Shown: one piece after another, positions 45,577 to 58,254 of the stretch
Position numbering within the stretch: position 1 is the first letter of the stretch
How the letters are laid out: every line of letters begins with the position of its first letter
Assembly (NCBI GenBank): GCA_022494885.1
Contig: JAGVSM010001373.1
Location: forward strand, 124,001-188,000
Origin: Micrasema longulum
Lineage: Eukaryota; Arthropoda; Insecta; Trichoptera; Brachycentridae
Length of the DNA stretch: 64,000 bases
Direction: 5' to 3'
The notes under the pieces: generated by a model
What the model was told of the DNA's origin: nothing
Databases searched by the model: none
Seen by the model: only the letters and a program-made list of their open reading frames with translations
Program-made: the position numbers and the translations under genes

Positions 45577-45819
45577 ATGAAGCATTGCAGAATAAGGCCC
45601 GAGATTGAGGCTGTTCATCGGGGCAAGTACCAAACACAGCGGCCATTGCGAAATAGCCGCCAATGGGCAGAGAGTGCTGCCGAGGACGAAGATAATGTTG
45701 GAAGTAAACTTACTGAGGAGAAATTCTTAGCCAGATTTACACAAGGTCGCGTATTTAATGGAGTGGTTTCTTCAGCGAGTTTTGAGAGCCAACTAGCCCA
45801 TAATATGGTGACATTATAA
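45577..45819 (+). CDS. Unrecognised open frame, 80 codons
   Basis: The frame begins MKHCRIRPEIEAVHRGK and includes LTEEKFLARFTQGRVFNGVV. Codon use is balanced and unlike the AT-rich flanks, and the preceding 120 bp are also GC-richer (GCGACAGGACGCCGCGCCGA). No family is recognised and no splice sites stand out. It may be a remnant of a retroelement gene. Confidence 0.25.
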   Translation: MKHCRIRPEIEAVHRGKYQTQRPLRNSRQWAESAAEDEDNVGSKLTEEKFLARFTQGRVFNGVVSSASFESQLAHNMVTL

Positions 45820-45839
45820 CTATATTGCATCGCGCATTG

Positions 45840-48025
45840 TTACACGATGTACAAAAACGTATGATACCTACATTTTTTTAGGTTCAAACAAGATCCATGT
45901 AAACTTACGAATAAAAATAAATGGATAATCGATAACCACGTGAGTTTACTAAGAAACATGTAAGTAAACCACGAATACAACATATCTCTAGCAAAGTTAT
46001 ATCCAAACGAATATCTACTTACGTTTACTTGATCATAAAATTGAGCAACGGTGTTGGATAATAGGAATCAGGAATTCTAGCGGGGATCAGCCCGCTTAGT
46101 CGACGGTTAGAGCTTTTGGCTACCACATATGAAGAGGACCCGGGATGGATCACTGGCAGGGTCGAGTGACATTTGTACGTAAAAGGTCGACTTTTACTGT
46201 ACCTGGACTGATCGCCTTGCCTTTGCGTGACGTATTATCGAGATATGCTCATCCTATGGTATTTGTCTAAAAATAACTCAAAATAATTCCTAGAGCAAGA
46301 ATCTGTTAATGACACTATGATCGACACCGTGTTAATGTATGCATGGTATTTATATTAATATTACACTGAATTAGTTTTTATTGCATATCACTGATTTTAC
46401 TCGTTATAGTAGGCCAGAATGATGTCTTACTGAATACTTTTTGCATACAAGGAATTAAATAAATTTGGTATTATCATTATTTTTAATTAATTTTAGAACC
46501 CGAGTTGCCTCTTAACCCTTTACTGACCAATACGTATAGAAAAATATATGACTAAATATAAATCGAAAAAAAAATTATTGGGGAAAAAAATTTAAAGATG
46601 CCTCATAAGGATTTCGTTATTAGTTGCACTGTAAATAAATTCATTTGTAGCAAAACATGTGTACTCACATAACACATGCTTTGTTCCAGTTATGCCAATA
46701 TTCATAATTACAAATTATTATCAAACCGTTTTCCTACTGTCTATATTTTTTGCGAAATAGTTAAGTATTATGGACAAAAAAGGTCAGTATTATATATTTC
46801 TTTATTTTATTTATTATTTATTTTAACGTTAAATATTAATTTATGTAAATTAAACAAAAATAATAAGAGCTTTTGCCTTTATATGTTAGTAGTTCCCATC
46901 AAGTAGGTATTTTTTCTTTTATTTATTTAAATAAAATTATTACGCAATAAATTAATAGGTCTGTACAAACAATGCGGAATATATTAACGTTTATTTACAG
47001 TAAAGTAATAACATAAAATAACAATAGAAGAAATTAAGTACGAAGATAAACGTTTTTCTGAGAAGTACCCGTGAGTTATTTATAAATAAATTGAAAATAA
47101 CCAGCAAATTAGTATTTATTATATATTAAAATAAATATTATGTACATATTGTTGCATGGATATTATAATGAAGGCCAAAAAACACATGCCAGTATAATGA
47201 TAAAACTATGGTTTGTACTTATTGTACTAAAATAAAATAAATAATAATCAAATCACTTTTTTTAAAATAAATAATTGCCCACTTAATATGTTCTGATCGA
47301 TTTCTACACATTTATTATTGGTTCGCATTGTTTTAATGTATCGTTAAAATCTGTCATAAAACTGATCAAATGAATTATGCAATAAAATGGTAAATACATT
47401 TACTGACGAAAGCATTGTTGAAAATCGTTTCCTCTTTCAACAAAATCGGAGTTCGATTAGAAGTATAATAACTTATATGTGAATATTTTATAAGTTTTCA
47501 CAATAAAAATTCTAGATAATGACAGCAAGTTTGACGACAGCATCAAATAATATAAAAGCAAAAAATAATATCTTTCTCTATTTATTTTCAAACATAAAAT
47601 ATGATATGGGTACCTACAACTACCCATTTTTCTTAACGCATAAATACGCTTCACGTTTCATACGTTTGATTTGGGAGTATTCTTTACAATTTTCTTATAC
47701 GCATTTTAATTTAAGGCTGGTCCATTCCGGAAGATGACACTCTCCCGGGGAACTTATTTATGTTTTCGTGGTTTAAATTGTTTTTTCTTCATTTTCATTG
47801 CTAGTGTTTTCCATCCCAAAAATTTTAATCGGCATGCGAGTAATGAATGCAGTTGGATCCAATATAGGTACAGCATAGAATCATTTGTGAAATATGAATA
47901 TAAATATTTATGCGTGGAATGCAAGATATGGCCATATGAATTAAACATTAAATGCATAGAAAGCCAGATACGGTAAAATAAATGTTAACTTTTTTGATTG
48001 GTTAATTATTTTTTTTAATCTGTTA
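45840..48025. other. Unassigned AT-rich stretch
   Basis: A GC-richer patch at 46,080-46,250 contains no tRNA fold or frame that I can assign. Frames at 46,676-46,906 and 47,734-47,976 are AT-driven. Confidence 0.35.
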
Positions 48026-48028
48026 GGG

Positions 48029-48310
48029 TTATATAATAAATATTATAAGGTCTAGTCTGGTTAGTGTGCTTTTTCCCTGTTGATTTTGAATTAGTCTCCG
48101 GTGTAATTTGTTAAGTGGTAAGGTAAATAAGCCTTTGTACAGTATTTCTGACTGTCCTACGTTTGTCTTTGCTTTTTTAATGTGGTAGTGTTGTTGCTGT
48201 CCGGTATTATATTTGTACATGAAAGCATTTTTAGTTAATGTTATGTCATCGACTTGTATGTTTTCCAGCACAATTCTGTGTATAATTTTTACCGTCATAA
48301 TTTTCGTCAA
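48029..48310 (-). mobile_element. Probable LINE ORF2 C-terminal remnant
   Basis: The minus frame includes FMYKYNTGQQQHYHIKKAKT then GQSEILYKGLFTLPLNKL. This fits the YxYNTRxxxxxxxxxxxTxxGxxSxLYKGLxxxNxLP closing pattern with substitutions, and resembles the plus-strand remnant at 58,255-58,450 (MYKELKLYNELPEEIKG). It is partly decayed. Confidence 0.5.
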
Positions 48311-48319
48311 GTTTTTTAT

Positions 48320-50635
48320 GTCAAACTGCGCTGTTATGCCGAACGCTCTTGCGGCTGAAGAACAGCGGGTATTTATTACGTAAATACGCGTTATAAAAGC
48401 GTTTTCTACGGTAGCAAAAGCGTTTAGAATAGCAGCCCTGGTATGTTTTTCGTACAGTTCAGTCGCAGGGGTCAGGTAGACACGAGTCGTATGTTAGTTA
48501 TTTTATTTTTTTATTGTCTTTGTATCTTTTATTTAAAAATGCATGCAAGGACATCAAAGACATTTTTATTTGATATTATCAAATGTATTCACCTATATTC
48601 TGTTTTCATGCAGAATTTTTATTTTAGTTGAAATATTAAGTTTTATTTAATTACACGCGTTTGAGTAAGACAATATTTGCATGATGCTACTGTCACAGTC
48701 GCAAGCCCTCATACCGAGCGGGAAGTTGAGTTATTTGCCATTATATGTCACCAATAGACACACATACCATCGTTAAATATGGGATTGCATGCAGTAAGAT
48801 TTAAAACATATCCAAATAATTCATAAACATATTTTATATTTCAAGTCAGATATGGCTCTGTATGCGGTCAGGGGATAAAGAAGCCATATATTTGTTACGA
48901 ATTCAAGTTATTAATTAATGTTGTCCTCATTAAGCATTTGGAGAGAGTGGTATTATTTGGTACAATAAAGCATCAACCCGGTTTTATATTTTTTTGTTTC
49001 GGCCGATATAGAAAGTTTTATTGTGGTTTTTTCGATATCGGCGGTACCTAATATTCGTCGCTGATAGATGATTCAACTTTGATGGTAACATTCAATTACA
49101 GTGACCGCAGAAAATGTGCGCGCCTTTTATTTGTGCACTCTATTTTCACACGGGGCCATTATTTGCAGGAATATCACAAATTAAATTACGCCACCAAATT
49201 TAGACAAAACCATGTCACAGAGAGAACCCCATTAGATATTGCTTATCAGCGAAATGTATTTTTACTGAATATGAGTAGCACTTATGGAATGCGATGCAAA
49301 TCAAATTACAAATGTGAAAATGGCACTGCAGCGATTTTTTATATTGTTATCGTGTTGTCGACGATAGACCAAATGCCATATGAGATATAGGTAATTCGCA
49401 AAAGCGAATTCCGGTCCGTTCATTGCTTTCGAGTTAGCGATAGTACCTACTGACTACCTACCTGATTGTCAATATGATTCGATATTTTTAACTGTGGCAA
49501 CTGACAACATTAGAACCGCGAGACAGTGCTTACAAAGGAGTGCGAGAAGATTTCATGGCACGTATTTTTTATTTGTCAATATATTTAAGTAGGTAATTAT
49601 TTCGCGGTATTGCAACTGCACCAACATGTTTTTGGATGTCCTATAAAAATAGTTCTAAAATAAATTTGAAAAGTATAAAAATAAGGAAATAAAAACAAGT
49701 ACCTAATCCATAGCAAAATTGGATAATAATGATGTATTTGCATTGGACGATTTCCCAGAGACTATTGACACAATAACTACAAAAAAAAATAACGAGACGA
49801 AAAGTAAATGAAAAAATTTGCATAACACGTGGGAAGAATCAACACATGTTGTGTTTATAATTATTATCAATACTTCCGCACTATGCGAAGACTCGATTTT
49901 CTAGCTATTACCCCTGGCCTTCAAACCCAAATGGAATATATTATAGGAATATTGTTTAAATACATGCATACATACTGTGAAATTGCATAATTCATTCAAA
50001 TAAAAGGTAAGTAATAGTTTTAATTTATTTTATAGTTAAAGTAACATGTACGAATTTTTATCTCATAAAAAACACGTGTTTGGCACAAAAGCTAACGATG
50101 CGAAAGTTAATAGATCGCATGAATTATGTGTCAGTGAGAGTCAATGACAGCGGGAAGTTAAGAAAAGTATTTAGTAGTGTGCATATTTTTATTAAATATC
50201 AAGTTAAATTGACTTCGATTTGAGGATGAATGTTTGAAATTGAATTAATTAAATAAACAAATATGTAACGTATTTTAAAATTGAAAAAAAGATACAAATT
50301 TATAAACAATGTAATAACTATTTTTTCTATTGATTAATATAATTAAATAATTAATAAATGTTTTTTTTTCTACACAATCTACTTTTATAATTTTTTTATA
50401 TTATAGCTGTGTATATACAAAAATAATTTCAAAAACAAAACAATGTTATTAAATCTAGACGCTTTCATGCTTTACAAATATTTTATAAAAGCATTTATCT
50501 ATTTTCCATTGTAAAGCTACTAAAATTGTTAAGTACACACCTTAAATTTTTTTCAAAAAAAACATTTAAAAAATATAAAACTCACCTACTTTAAGATCAA
50601 AGACAAATAGCACACGAAATTCGTAAAAATCGTAC
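48320..50635. other. Unassigned stretch
   Basis: A 103-codon plus frame at 49,079-49,390 (DRRKCARLLFVHSIFTRGHY and on) is not recognised. GCGAATTCC and similar words near 49,400 show nothing conclusive. No gene is supported. Confidence 0.35.
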
Positions 50636-50818
50636 GAGATTCCCTTCGCTCTAAATGTTTATTTATCACAGCGCAATTACGTTAGATATTTTCTCGCAAT
50701 TTAAGTATTCAGCGTGAATAGTGCGATGTACGGAATGTAGGCGAGCTCTAGCGACGCGGTCGTCCTGAGCAAGCCAGCCGGTATACTGAACAACTGAACT
50801 GACAGCTTTCAGCCACTA

Positions 50819-50925
50819 TGCTTTATAAAACCACCTGCTCTTCCTGACGTTTGCGGAGCGTCACGTCACGCCCGCGCCCACGTTTCAAGCCGAGAAGAAA
50901 CGCGACCTTTGACACGAGAGGTGAG
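50819..50925 (+). promoter_or_regulatory. Candidate TATA promoter and non-coding first exon
   Basis: TATAAAA at 50,824-50,830 lies in a GC-richer island (about 50,640-51,180). About 30 bp downstream transcription would start near 50,855, and a strong 5' splice site (ACGAGAG then GTGAGAATCC, GT at 50,921) follows about 65 bp later. CRE-like TGACG words (CCTGACGTTTG, GTCACGTCACG) lie between. The arrangement fits a promoter with a short untranslated first exon on the plus strand, but no later exon is identified. Confidence 0.35.
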
Positions 50926-51514
50926 AATCCGCTAAAATCTAATCCGACGTAATTAAATAAGTTGCAGATCTGTGTTCCGGGATACATAATCGGCGTATCC
51001 GGGAAAATAGTAAATAAATAGTTCACCAGTGCGAAATTTACTGGAAGGCTTTTTGGCGGGCACGACGCGACGCCAACGCCGACGGCCAAACAACAGACAC
51101 CAAGAAGATACAAACAGATATGCACGCGACGTCACGGTCGTGATCGCGGCCTTTAGCATGTTGCGCGAAATGGTCAACTCGTTTAATCGTCCAATCTTTT
51201 CTTTATCGTTTTATTGTTACATACAGTAGAGAGCATTGAAATGTTTTCATTTATTTAAAATGGTAATAACGGGAATAAGGGAATTCAAAAAATTATTTAC
51301 TGTTATTTTTATAGGTTTCTTGATATTTTTGCATACCTGTTTGGGTTTTCTTTACAAATAATTAAGTTGCATTGTGAATATATCAACTAGTTATATTCAC
51401 AGAGCTTCTAGAGCTACAGGACGTTTAACTGGATATGTCGAACTACAGTATTAAATTGTGTAAAAAAAATATAAAGGCGCTGTAGCTTAGAGCGAACAAA
51501 AATTCAGAGAAGAC

Positions 51515-51935
51515 CTTTGGCTGATGATCGAATGCTGGAGCGATTATGCCCGCAGAATCAATTTAGTGCAGGAGATGTAAGAACCGAGTGTATTAAGGCT
51601 GGTGGAGCTCCAGATAGCGTTCATACCATGCGTTGTAGACTCCGGGAATGTGGCTTTTAAGCAAGGAGGCTCGGAGAAACACAACTTTTGAAATAAAAAA
51701 ATGCGTACTAATTGCTTAAAATTAATAAAAAATTGGACTCAAGTATATCGACCACGTTTTATTTACTACGATGAAAGAAAAATTGAATTCTTTGGCTGGG
51801 TGGAAATCAGTACGTGAGACAGAGATCTGGAGTACGATAAAGCGCTAAGCACCTTCGACTAACAGTGAAATATCTTGCCGGACAGATGAACCGCGGATGT
51901 TTTTCTTTTTACGGATTGAAACACTAAGAATTCAT
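51515..51935 (+). mobile_element. Tc1-type transposase remnant
   Basis: The plus strand reads DDRMLERLCPQNQFSAGDVR then TECIKAGGAPDSVHTMRCRL and RECGF, the helix-turn-helix region of Tc1-type transposases. Further on, in other frames, come YDERKIEFFG (the region of the second catalytic Asp, normally SDExxF) and LAGQMNRGCFSFYGL (normally VWGCFS). Several frameshifts and stops inactivate it. The last catalytic residue is not seen. Confidence 0.85.
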
Positions 51936-52429
51936 CAATACAAATATAAATTCTACAATTTATTTTTATATTTAGAAGAATTTATTATTGTCAATTAAAA
52001 TTGCATTGTTTACATGTTTCTGAGTGCATTTTGCAAGATGACTCTGCACCGTGTCACCCCCCAAACAAGTTTTAAAAAATTCCCACTATATTTCTCGTTA
52101 TCGATATACGTAAAAAAAAAATCAAAATAATTAGAAAATCAATGGGATTTCAATATGGATTGGGTCGAAAAGAATCCCGTTAAAACACAATAAAGAACCT
52201 GTGACATATAATGGTGATGGAAATAAACTCGTCAAGGCTTTCGTCAACTAAAAACTTAAAACCAACTATTCTATGGTATTAATGAATATATGGAAAGTAC
52301 AATGGAGTAAATTTGAATGAAGACATTTGATGTAAGACACCATAACAAATATACCGTTTATATTTTCTAAACTTTTTATTTATTTTTGACTAAATAATTT
52401 AAATCATGGTTATATTTTTTATTTGTTTT

Positions 52430-52555
52430 TGGTGAGACTGTAAGAAATTGCTTGCGGCAATAAGTCCGAAATTTAACCGTGTATACCTTTGTTTCATTAT
52501 TTTGTATTTCTTACATTGTATATATTATGGATAATAAAGATTATTTTTTTTAAAA
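52430..52555 (+). repeat. LINE 3' UTR fragment
   Basis: GTAAGAAATTGCTTGCGGCA then ATAAGTCCG ... GGATAATAAAG followed by T-rich sequence matches the 3' end motif of the LINE at 42,360-42,430. No ORF remains. Confidence 0.6.
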
Positions 52556-52672
52556 GCTTCATTATTAGACTAATGACTATCTTAAGCAAATTATTTTAAA
52601 CTTTCCGATAGAAGAATTCTAACGTAACTAATACTACTTTATAAAGTAATCAATTCATTCGTTGATTGTCCA

Positions 52673-53131
52673 GGAGCTCAATCACAGATAACTATCGACA
52701 TGCTAAAAAACGTGCTAAGTATTTGAGCGATCACCACGAACAATCATGAACACGCTGAAGTTAAAGCGGTCGCGTTGCAAAACGCCATAGATAAGTTCCG
52801 TATCCGTAGTCCGTGGTCAAACGTCAAATCAAAAAAGTCAACACGCGTGTAATCTCGTGCCGGTTTGTTATTTCGTTTTCAAGTTACAAACAATTACTAT
52901 GGCGACTGCTTTTCTCAACATTTGGCTTGCCGACCGCCGGCTAAATGCAATACGGCACTCGAGAAAGAAGGCGTGTGCGAGATTCAACCAATCCTCTTGA
53001 ACTGACCGAAGTTGAATTTCGTTTTGCAACGCGACCGCTTTAACTTCAGCGTGTTCATGATTGTTCGCGGTGATCGCTCAAATACTTAGCACGTTTTTTA
53101 GCATGTCGATAGTTATCTGTGATTGAGCTCC
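52673..53131. mobile_element. Fold-back element, 112-bp arms, Harbinger-related core
   Basis: Arms 52,673-52,784 and 53,020-53,131 are inverse complements at 111 of 112 positions; outer ends are GGAGCTC and GAGCTCC. The 235-bp centre encodes, on the plus strand, RRRVRDSTNPLELTEVEFRF just before the right arm, resembling the RDRTNPLExxxDxEFxxRF block at the start of PIF/Harbinger transposases. The rest of the transposase is absent, so it is a deletion or fold-back derivative. No target duplication is recognised at the outer ends. Confidence 0.75.
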
Positions 53132-53567
53132 AGATTTGCTGGAGTTGGTGTTTCCGTGTTCCTGGTCGACATACCCGCCACAGATCTCCTTTCTGTTCTG
53201 CAAGTTCTAGGACCAGCTATCACGTGCAGTCGCCTATCCCTAGGCTCCACATATATGGTAATCATTATGCGGACAAGGGTGATATATTTGGTTATGGACT
53301 TGATAGTTATAAAATGAGTCTCATTTCTTTTTTCTCTCGCAATATATTTCTTAAACTTTTCTCTGTTTAAAAATCTTTTTCTTTTTTGCCTTTTCATATT
53401 TTGGTTACTTATGTCTATTTACTTGTTACTATTGTTATAATTATGCTATTTTATATTTTTTTATTGTGTATTTATATATGTCCGTAGGTATTTTTTAATC
53501 TTCATACTTGTGTTCAATATATATATATATATTTTTTTTTTGACAATTCTTGTTGGAATTCCATTGT

Positions 53568-53731
53568 AATGATGTAATAACTTATATTTACATATAAGTT
53601 ATTAATTTAAAAATACTTGGTACGCCAGTCTGAAAATGCCCATTAGAGGGTGAAAGCGCTAATTGGTCAAATAAATAAGTGGAAGTGTACCAAGTATTTT
53701 AGTATATGTAAATATAAGTTATTACATCATT
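53568..53731. mobile_element. 164-bp hairpin MITE
   Basis: AATGATGTAATAACTTATAT at the left is the inverse of the right end, and the arms continue through AAATACTTGGTAC. A smaller hairpin (AACTTATATTTACATATAAG) lies inside the left arm. The middle has CTGAAAATGCCCATTAGAGG, a word also seen in similar form near 62,991. Confidence 0.75.
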
Positions 53732-53734
53732 ATT

Positions 53735-55325
53735 ATGTTTAAGAGAATTTATGCCGTTTATGTAAAAATTAAAAAATAAATCTCAAAAATTCAATAATTT
53801 CCTTGCTGCTGCGCATTGAAGAGGTGATAAAAAACAACGGAGAGTCAAATAAATATTAATAATTGATATTTTTCATTACAAGTAGATAAAATTATATGAA
53901 ATTAAGAAAATTAAAAAGAAAAAACTAAGTTTTTTTCACAAAAAAACACATTTCTATTAAAATCGACGGAATTTTTTTAAAAGTTATAAATTGATTTTAT
54001 TTTAGTTTACCTTATTAAAACCCTATCACTTTATAATATGTCATAGAAAACAATAAATAATATTAGAAATAAATTTCAAATAAATAATTTTTTTAGAGGT
54101 TAAAATATTTCCATGCTCGCTGGTGTAACAGAAAAATAGTATCATACGTAAGCGCTGCAAAAATAAATACACGACGGCGTTTGTTACGACCGAATTGACG
54201 AGAAATATTATTAGTTTTTCTAAGATTGAAATTGCCAAAGGACGATCAAATTAATAAAAAATAAAAAAAATCCGCGCCATTTTCGGCAGAATTTTATTTT
54301 TGGGAACGACACGTTCACGTCTTGTTCTCGTCAAATTGAGAAAGAGTCCTGGAACAAAACTTATTGTATTATATTGTACTGTTTATGTGAAAACGGCCTT
54401 TAATTCCCATACATCCTTATTTTGTCTCATATTTACAACTTTCCTTTTTAATAGGATTTTTTAGAGACAGGGTTGTCCGCGGGCAGTGTCTTGTTTCTCA
54501 TTTACTAACACTTTTTTTCTAACTAAAACACAATTGCTCCAAAAAAGAAATATTTAATATGAAAGAACGACAAAATAATTTTAATTTTTTTTTTGTTTTT
54601 TTATAAATGTCGCCTTTAACTCTAGGCAAACCTATTTCGAAATAAAATACCATCCCGCCGTATCCCCGTAAGGATGGGCAGAAAAGATAGAACGCCATAT
54701 CACTCTGTCTCTGCATACAGATCTCGCGTCCTCTACATTCACACATCGTCTCATGCACGAGCGCCGATTATTCCAACTTTTGACACGTTGGAATATATAT
54801 TATAAACATATATGTGTATAAACACCACTTTTCTTAACTTTCAATCTGACGATGGTGGTATTACCAAAGAGTGGTACAATCTGGAATAAAGGATATCACC
54901 GATCTTACAAAAATCAGAAGATAAGGACAGTGACAATGCTTCTGGGCGATTTGTTTATTTCGCATGCATTACAAGTCTCGAGTTGGCAGGCGGTAGGCGG
55001 TACGTCCGATACTGAGGATGGTCACACGCCACATGAACCCGCCTGAAAGTGTTGGAGGATTACGAAAATGCTTTACCCGATGCACTAATAAACAGTCCCC
55101 CTTTTACTTGGTACGTTAAACGGCGCGGTGCCGGCGGCGACAGCGCTGTGGAGTCGTTTTGTATAACATTACGTCCGGCAACGACCCGCTGACCGCATTC
55201 CTGGGCTGACACTTGCACCGTGCTATGTGCTCTGTGCTCATCACAACAACTGACAGTTCGTGGGTTATCCAATGCCGTTTTTTCAAGGTTTGCTGAATTA
55301 GGCGTTCTTTGATTGATATATAAAA
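53735..55325. other. Unassigned stretch
   Basis: Patch 54,850-55,280 is GC-richer. It has a 64-codon plus frame (54,852-55,046) and a 70-codon minus frame (55,060-55,272), neither recognised. Confidence 0.35.
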
Positions 55326-55332
55326 AGTTGTA

Positions 55333-55703
55333 CAGGGCGTTCTTTAAACCCTGTCACATCCGAAACCATTATGATCAGTATGGGCAAAAAGACATATAAG
55401 CATTTAAAAAAAAATTATTTAGAACAAATAATTTTTTTTTAAATAAAATATTTTTAAAAATTAATGGTGGCTCATTTCTGCAGGGGAGAAGCGAGGGGGG
55501 CGCGGCCGCGCTGTTGATGGTGTATCACACTACCCCTCCCCCTCGTTTCTCCCCTGCAGAAGTAAGCAACCATTTGTTTTTTTTAATATTTTATTTTTGT
55601 AAATATTATTCGTTCTAAAAAATTATTTAAATGTGCAGGAATGTCTTCTTGCTCATACTGATCATCGTGGTTTCGAATGTGATAGGGTTTAAAGAACACC
55701 ATG
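55333..55703. mobile_element. 371-bp hairpin MITE with GC-rich core
   Basis: Left CAGGGCGTTCTTTAAACCCT and right AGGGTTTAAAGAACACCATG open two arms that pair over most of the element, with TA outside each end. Near the centre CTGCAGGGGAGAAGCGAGGG pairs with CCCTCGTTTCTCCCCTGCAG around a short loop containing GCGGCCGC. The GC-rich core contrasts sharply with AT-rich arms. Coding capacity is nil. Confidence 0.85.
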
Positions 55704-55739
55704 TATATATATATATATATATATTGTGCTAAGATTCTT

Positions 55740-57485
55740 GTCATCAGTACGTAACTTTTCATTTATTGACTATTTAATTTTCAATGATTTAAAATGTTCA
55801 TATTTTCTATCACAATTTTTTAAATCGCTAGATTTCATGGAGGGGAAAAAGTTTTTTTCTCAGAAGTACGAATTCTAAAAACATGAGTATTTTCTTTAGA
55901 CATTTGAGTTGCTGATTGTGAATTTATCATGTTTTTTTTTATTTAATTAAATTTTGGCACAAAAAACATTTTTATTTACTTGCCACTCAAATATTTTTTC
56001 CTTTTGTACTTAACATTTATTTATTTAATTTTATTAACATTGACAATTTAATTAAACATTAACACAGAGTATTTAATTCACTCTCAATACGTTACAAAAT
56101 ATACGTAACAGATTTATTATACAGAAAAAAAAAGAAAAAAGAAGAAAAAAATTCAAATCCAAATTACAATTTGGAGATTGCCTTCCTGGAGAAATCCCAC
56201 GGTAAAGAAATATATGGATATTCAATGCGATACGACTGAACAACACAATTGCTCTATCTACCGGTTTATTTTTATATGATAGAATTGGTTCAGCACTATG
56301 TAGCCATTTTGCTGGAATAAAAAAAATAAAAAAAAACTTTTGATACACATTTATATATAATCATAAAATGTATTATTATTATCATAACCATCGACGGGTT
56401 GTTTCTGCATCGTGGAAGGTACTCGTATAACAACCTGTGTTGCCTTTGTATACGATCCGGGACAAATAGACCGAATTATTTCAGAATATCTGAATTATGT
56501 ATTCGACCACCAATCAGTTTAAAAAAAATGAACAACCAAATGAATATTCCTTCTCCTCAACAATATTGGTAGCCCATCATTCCTAGTAAGAAGTCGGTCG
56601 GTAAAAGCCACGGGTAATATCCATACTCCCTGAGATACAGATAACGCAGATTTTTTTTCTGCACCCTCTATCCTTAACGGGGAACTAAATTCCAAGCGAC
56701 TTCTTACCAAGGAATTATACCATGTTTTCAGAACCTTAATATCTGAAAAGGGAGTAACCGCATAATGATATTATATGTAGATTGAATGATAACTTAGCGT
56801 TGAACAGCACTCCGAGATCACTGGACGTCGATGCTCTTTCGAGCTTGACTCCTTATATGATACAACGGAAACAAATTGTTTTGGACGCTCTTGTGTACGA
56901 CTTGAAAAAACATTTAGAGACATTGAAGATATGAATTGAAAATGAAAAACAATGAAAATGTGCGTCTTTATACCAGTAAGGTCGTATTTTGTAATTAATT
57001 CTTCTAATTTAAGGGGAGCATCTGCGAGGTCAGAATGTGAAATTAACATTAAAAAAAGTATTTTTGAGATTTTATGTAGGGGCGAAAGAAATAGTCCGAA
57101 TCGTAATACAAAAGTTGATGAAAAACTGTGTAGCAAGAAAACGTTCACAATAAAGTCAAGAGAGTGGTTCCATTGTACGTTAACAGCTTTAAATATTTAT
57201 TTGGAGCGGCAGCGGACAAAATTGACATGGTAATGGATACCTCTACCGCGGAGTGACATTATAAAAATAAGGAACTTAAAAAGCATCATAAACTTTTTAT
57301 ATAAACGGCATTTTGTACATTACCTAAATTATAATAATTTTAAATTTTGGTATGTATTACGTATGTATGTATACAATTCGACAAAGGCAAATGGAAATCA
57401 AGTTGAATTACCAGTATAAATTTTTAAATAGTAAAATTTCATTTGACTTCGACAATCATCAGTAAATCTCTTACCGCCTCATTAT
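55740..57485. other. Unassigned AT-rich stretch
   Basis: Frames at 56,519-56,710 (minus), 56,771-57,148 (minus, 125 codons) and 56,952-57,233 (plus) overlap and are not recognised. GTAAGAAGTCGGTCGG and GGTAAGAAGTCGCTTGG recur in inverted order near 56,586 and 56,700, perhaps a decayed inverted repeat. Confidence 0.35.
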
Positions 57486-57491
57486 ATTGGC

Positions 57492-57675
57492 GGCCTCCGT
57501 GGTGGAGTGGTCAAGACGCTTGACTCACACACGGAAGGTTCCGGGTTCGATTCCCGGTGAGAACACAAAAATTAAAAATATGATTTTTCTCAAGCCTGGG
57601 TGCTCTGTGATGTAATTCACCAGTGTAATTGGGCCTCCTGCCCGTTGTGGTGCAATAAAAAAAAATATTTTAAAA
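57492..57675 (+). mobile_element. tRNA-derived SINE, family 2, copy 2
   Basis: The head GGCCTCCGTGGTGGAGTGGT includes an A-box-like TGGTGGAGTGG, and the B box lies within the perfect T-arm CCGGGTTCGATTCCCGG (57,541-57,557). The acceptor stem does not pair, so it is not a working tRNA. The body matches the copy at 25,431-25,602 and ends in an A run near 57,655-57,675. Confidence 0.88.
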
Positions 57676-58254
57676 AAATAATCGAGAGCCTGAAATGCTT
57701 TTAAAAACAAATCAGTAAAAATGCCATAAATAAACATGTAATTAATGGGTTAAAGTTAGTAAACAAACAAAATCAAACAAAATTGCCACAACATTTTTTG
57801 TAGAATCAGATAGTAATCGTTGTATTTTTTTTTAAAACGTACATAAAATATATCTAAAGTTAATTACTTACGTTTTTTTGTTTTGTTATAATTTTCCCGA
57901 AATTCTGTCTATTTAGGGCACTCGAATTACATAGAAATACGCGCGAGTTCTCCTATATTAGGTAAATAAAAGAATAGGTATTGTAGTTTATAGGAGGAAA
58001 TTCAGTATATTGAAAACTGGCTTTCGGTGACGTGATTGAGTCAACAGTAAATATGTGTTGATGGAAAATGACGAACTTACTCGTGTGTTTTAAGCAAGTC
58101 ACCTTGGAATGTATGTACACCATGAACTCTACGTTATCACAGGATTTATTAGGATACCAAACGGAGAGTGGAAATAAAAAATGCAATAGAAAATTCTCGT
58201 AGTTATTAGGAAATAAATAAAATAATAAATTGCACGTCCGTTAGTAACACAGAC

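Noticed and set aside
53113..53397. 94-codon minus and 83-codon plus frames
   Set aside because: They start in or abut the fold-back arm and continue into AT-rich DNA. Neither gives a recognised product.
56771..57148. 125-codon minus frame
   Set aside because: It overlaps a 93-codon plus frame and has no recognised domain or splice sites. Insufficient support.
57492..57565. tRNA gene at the SINE head, also at 25,431
   Set aside because: The T arm pairs perfectly but the acceptor stem does not, and both copies continue into the same SINE body with an A tail.
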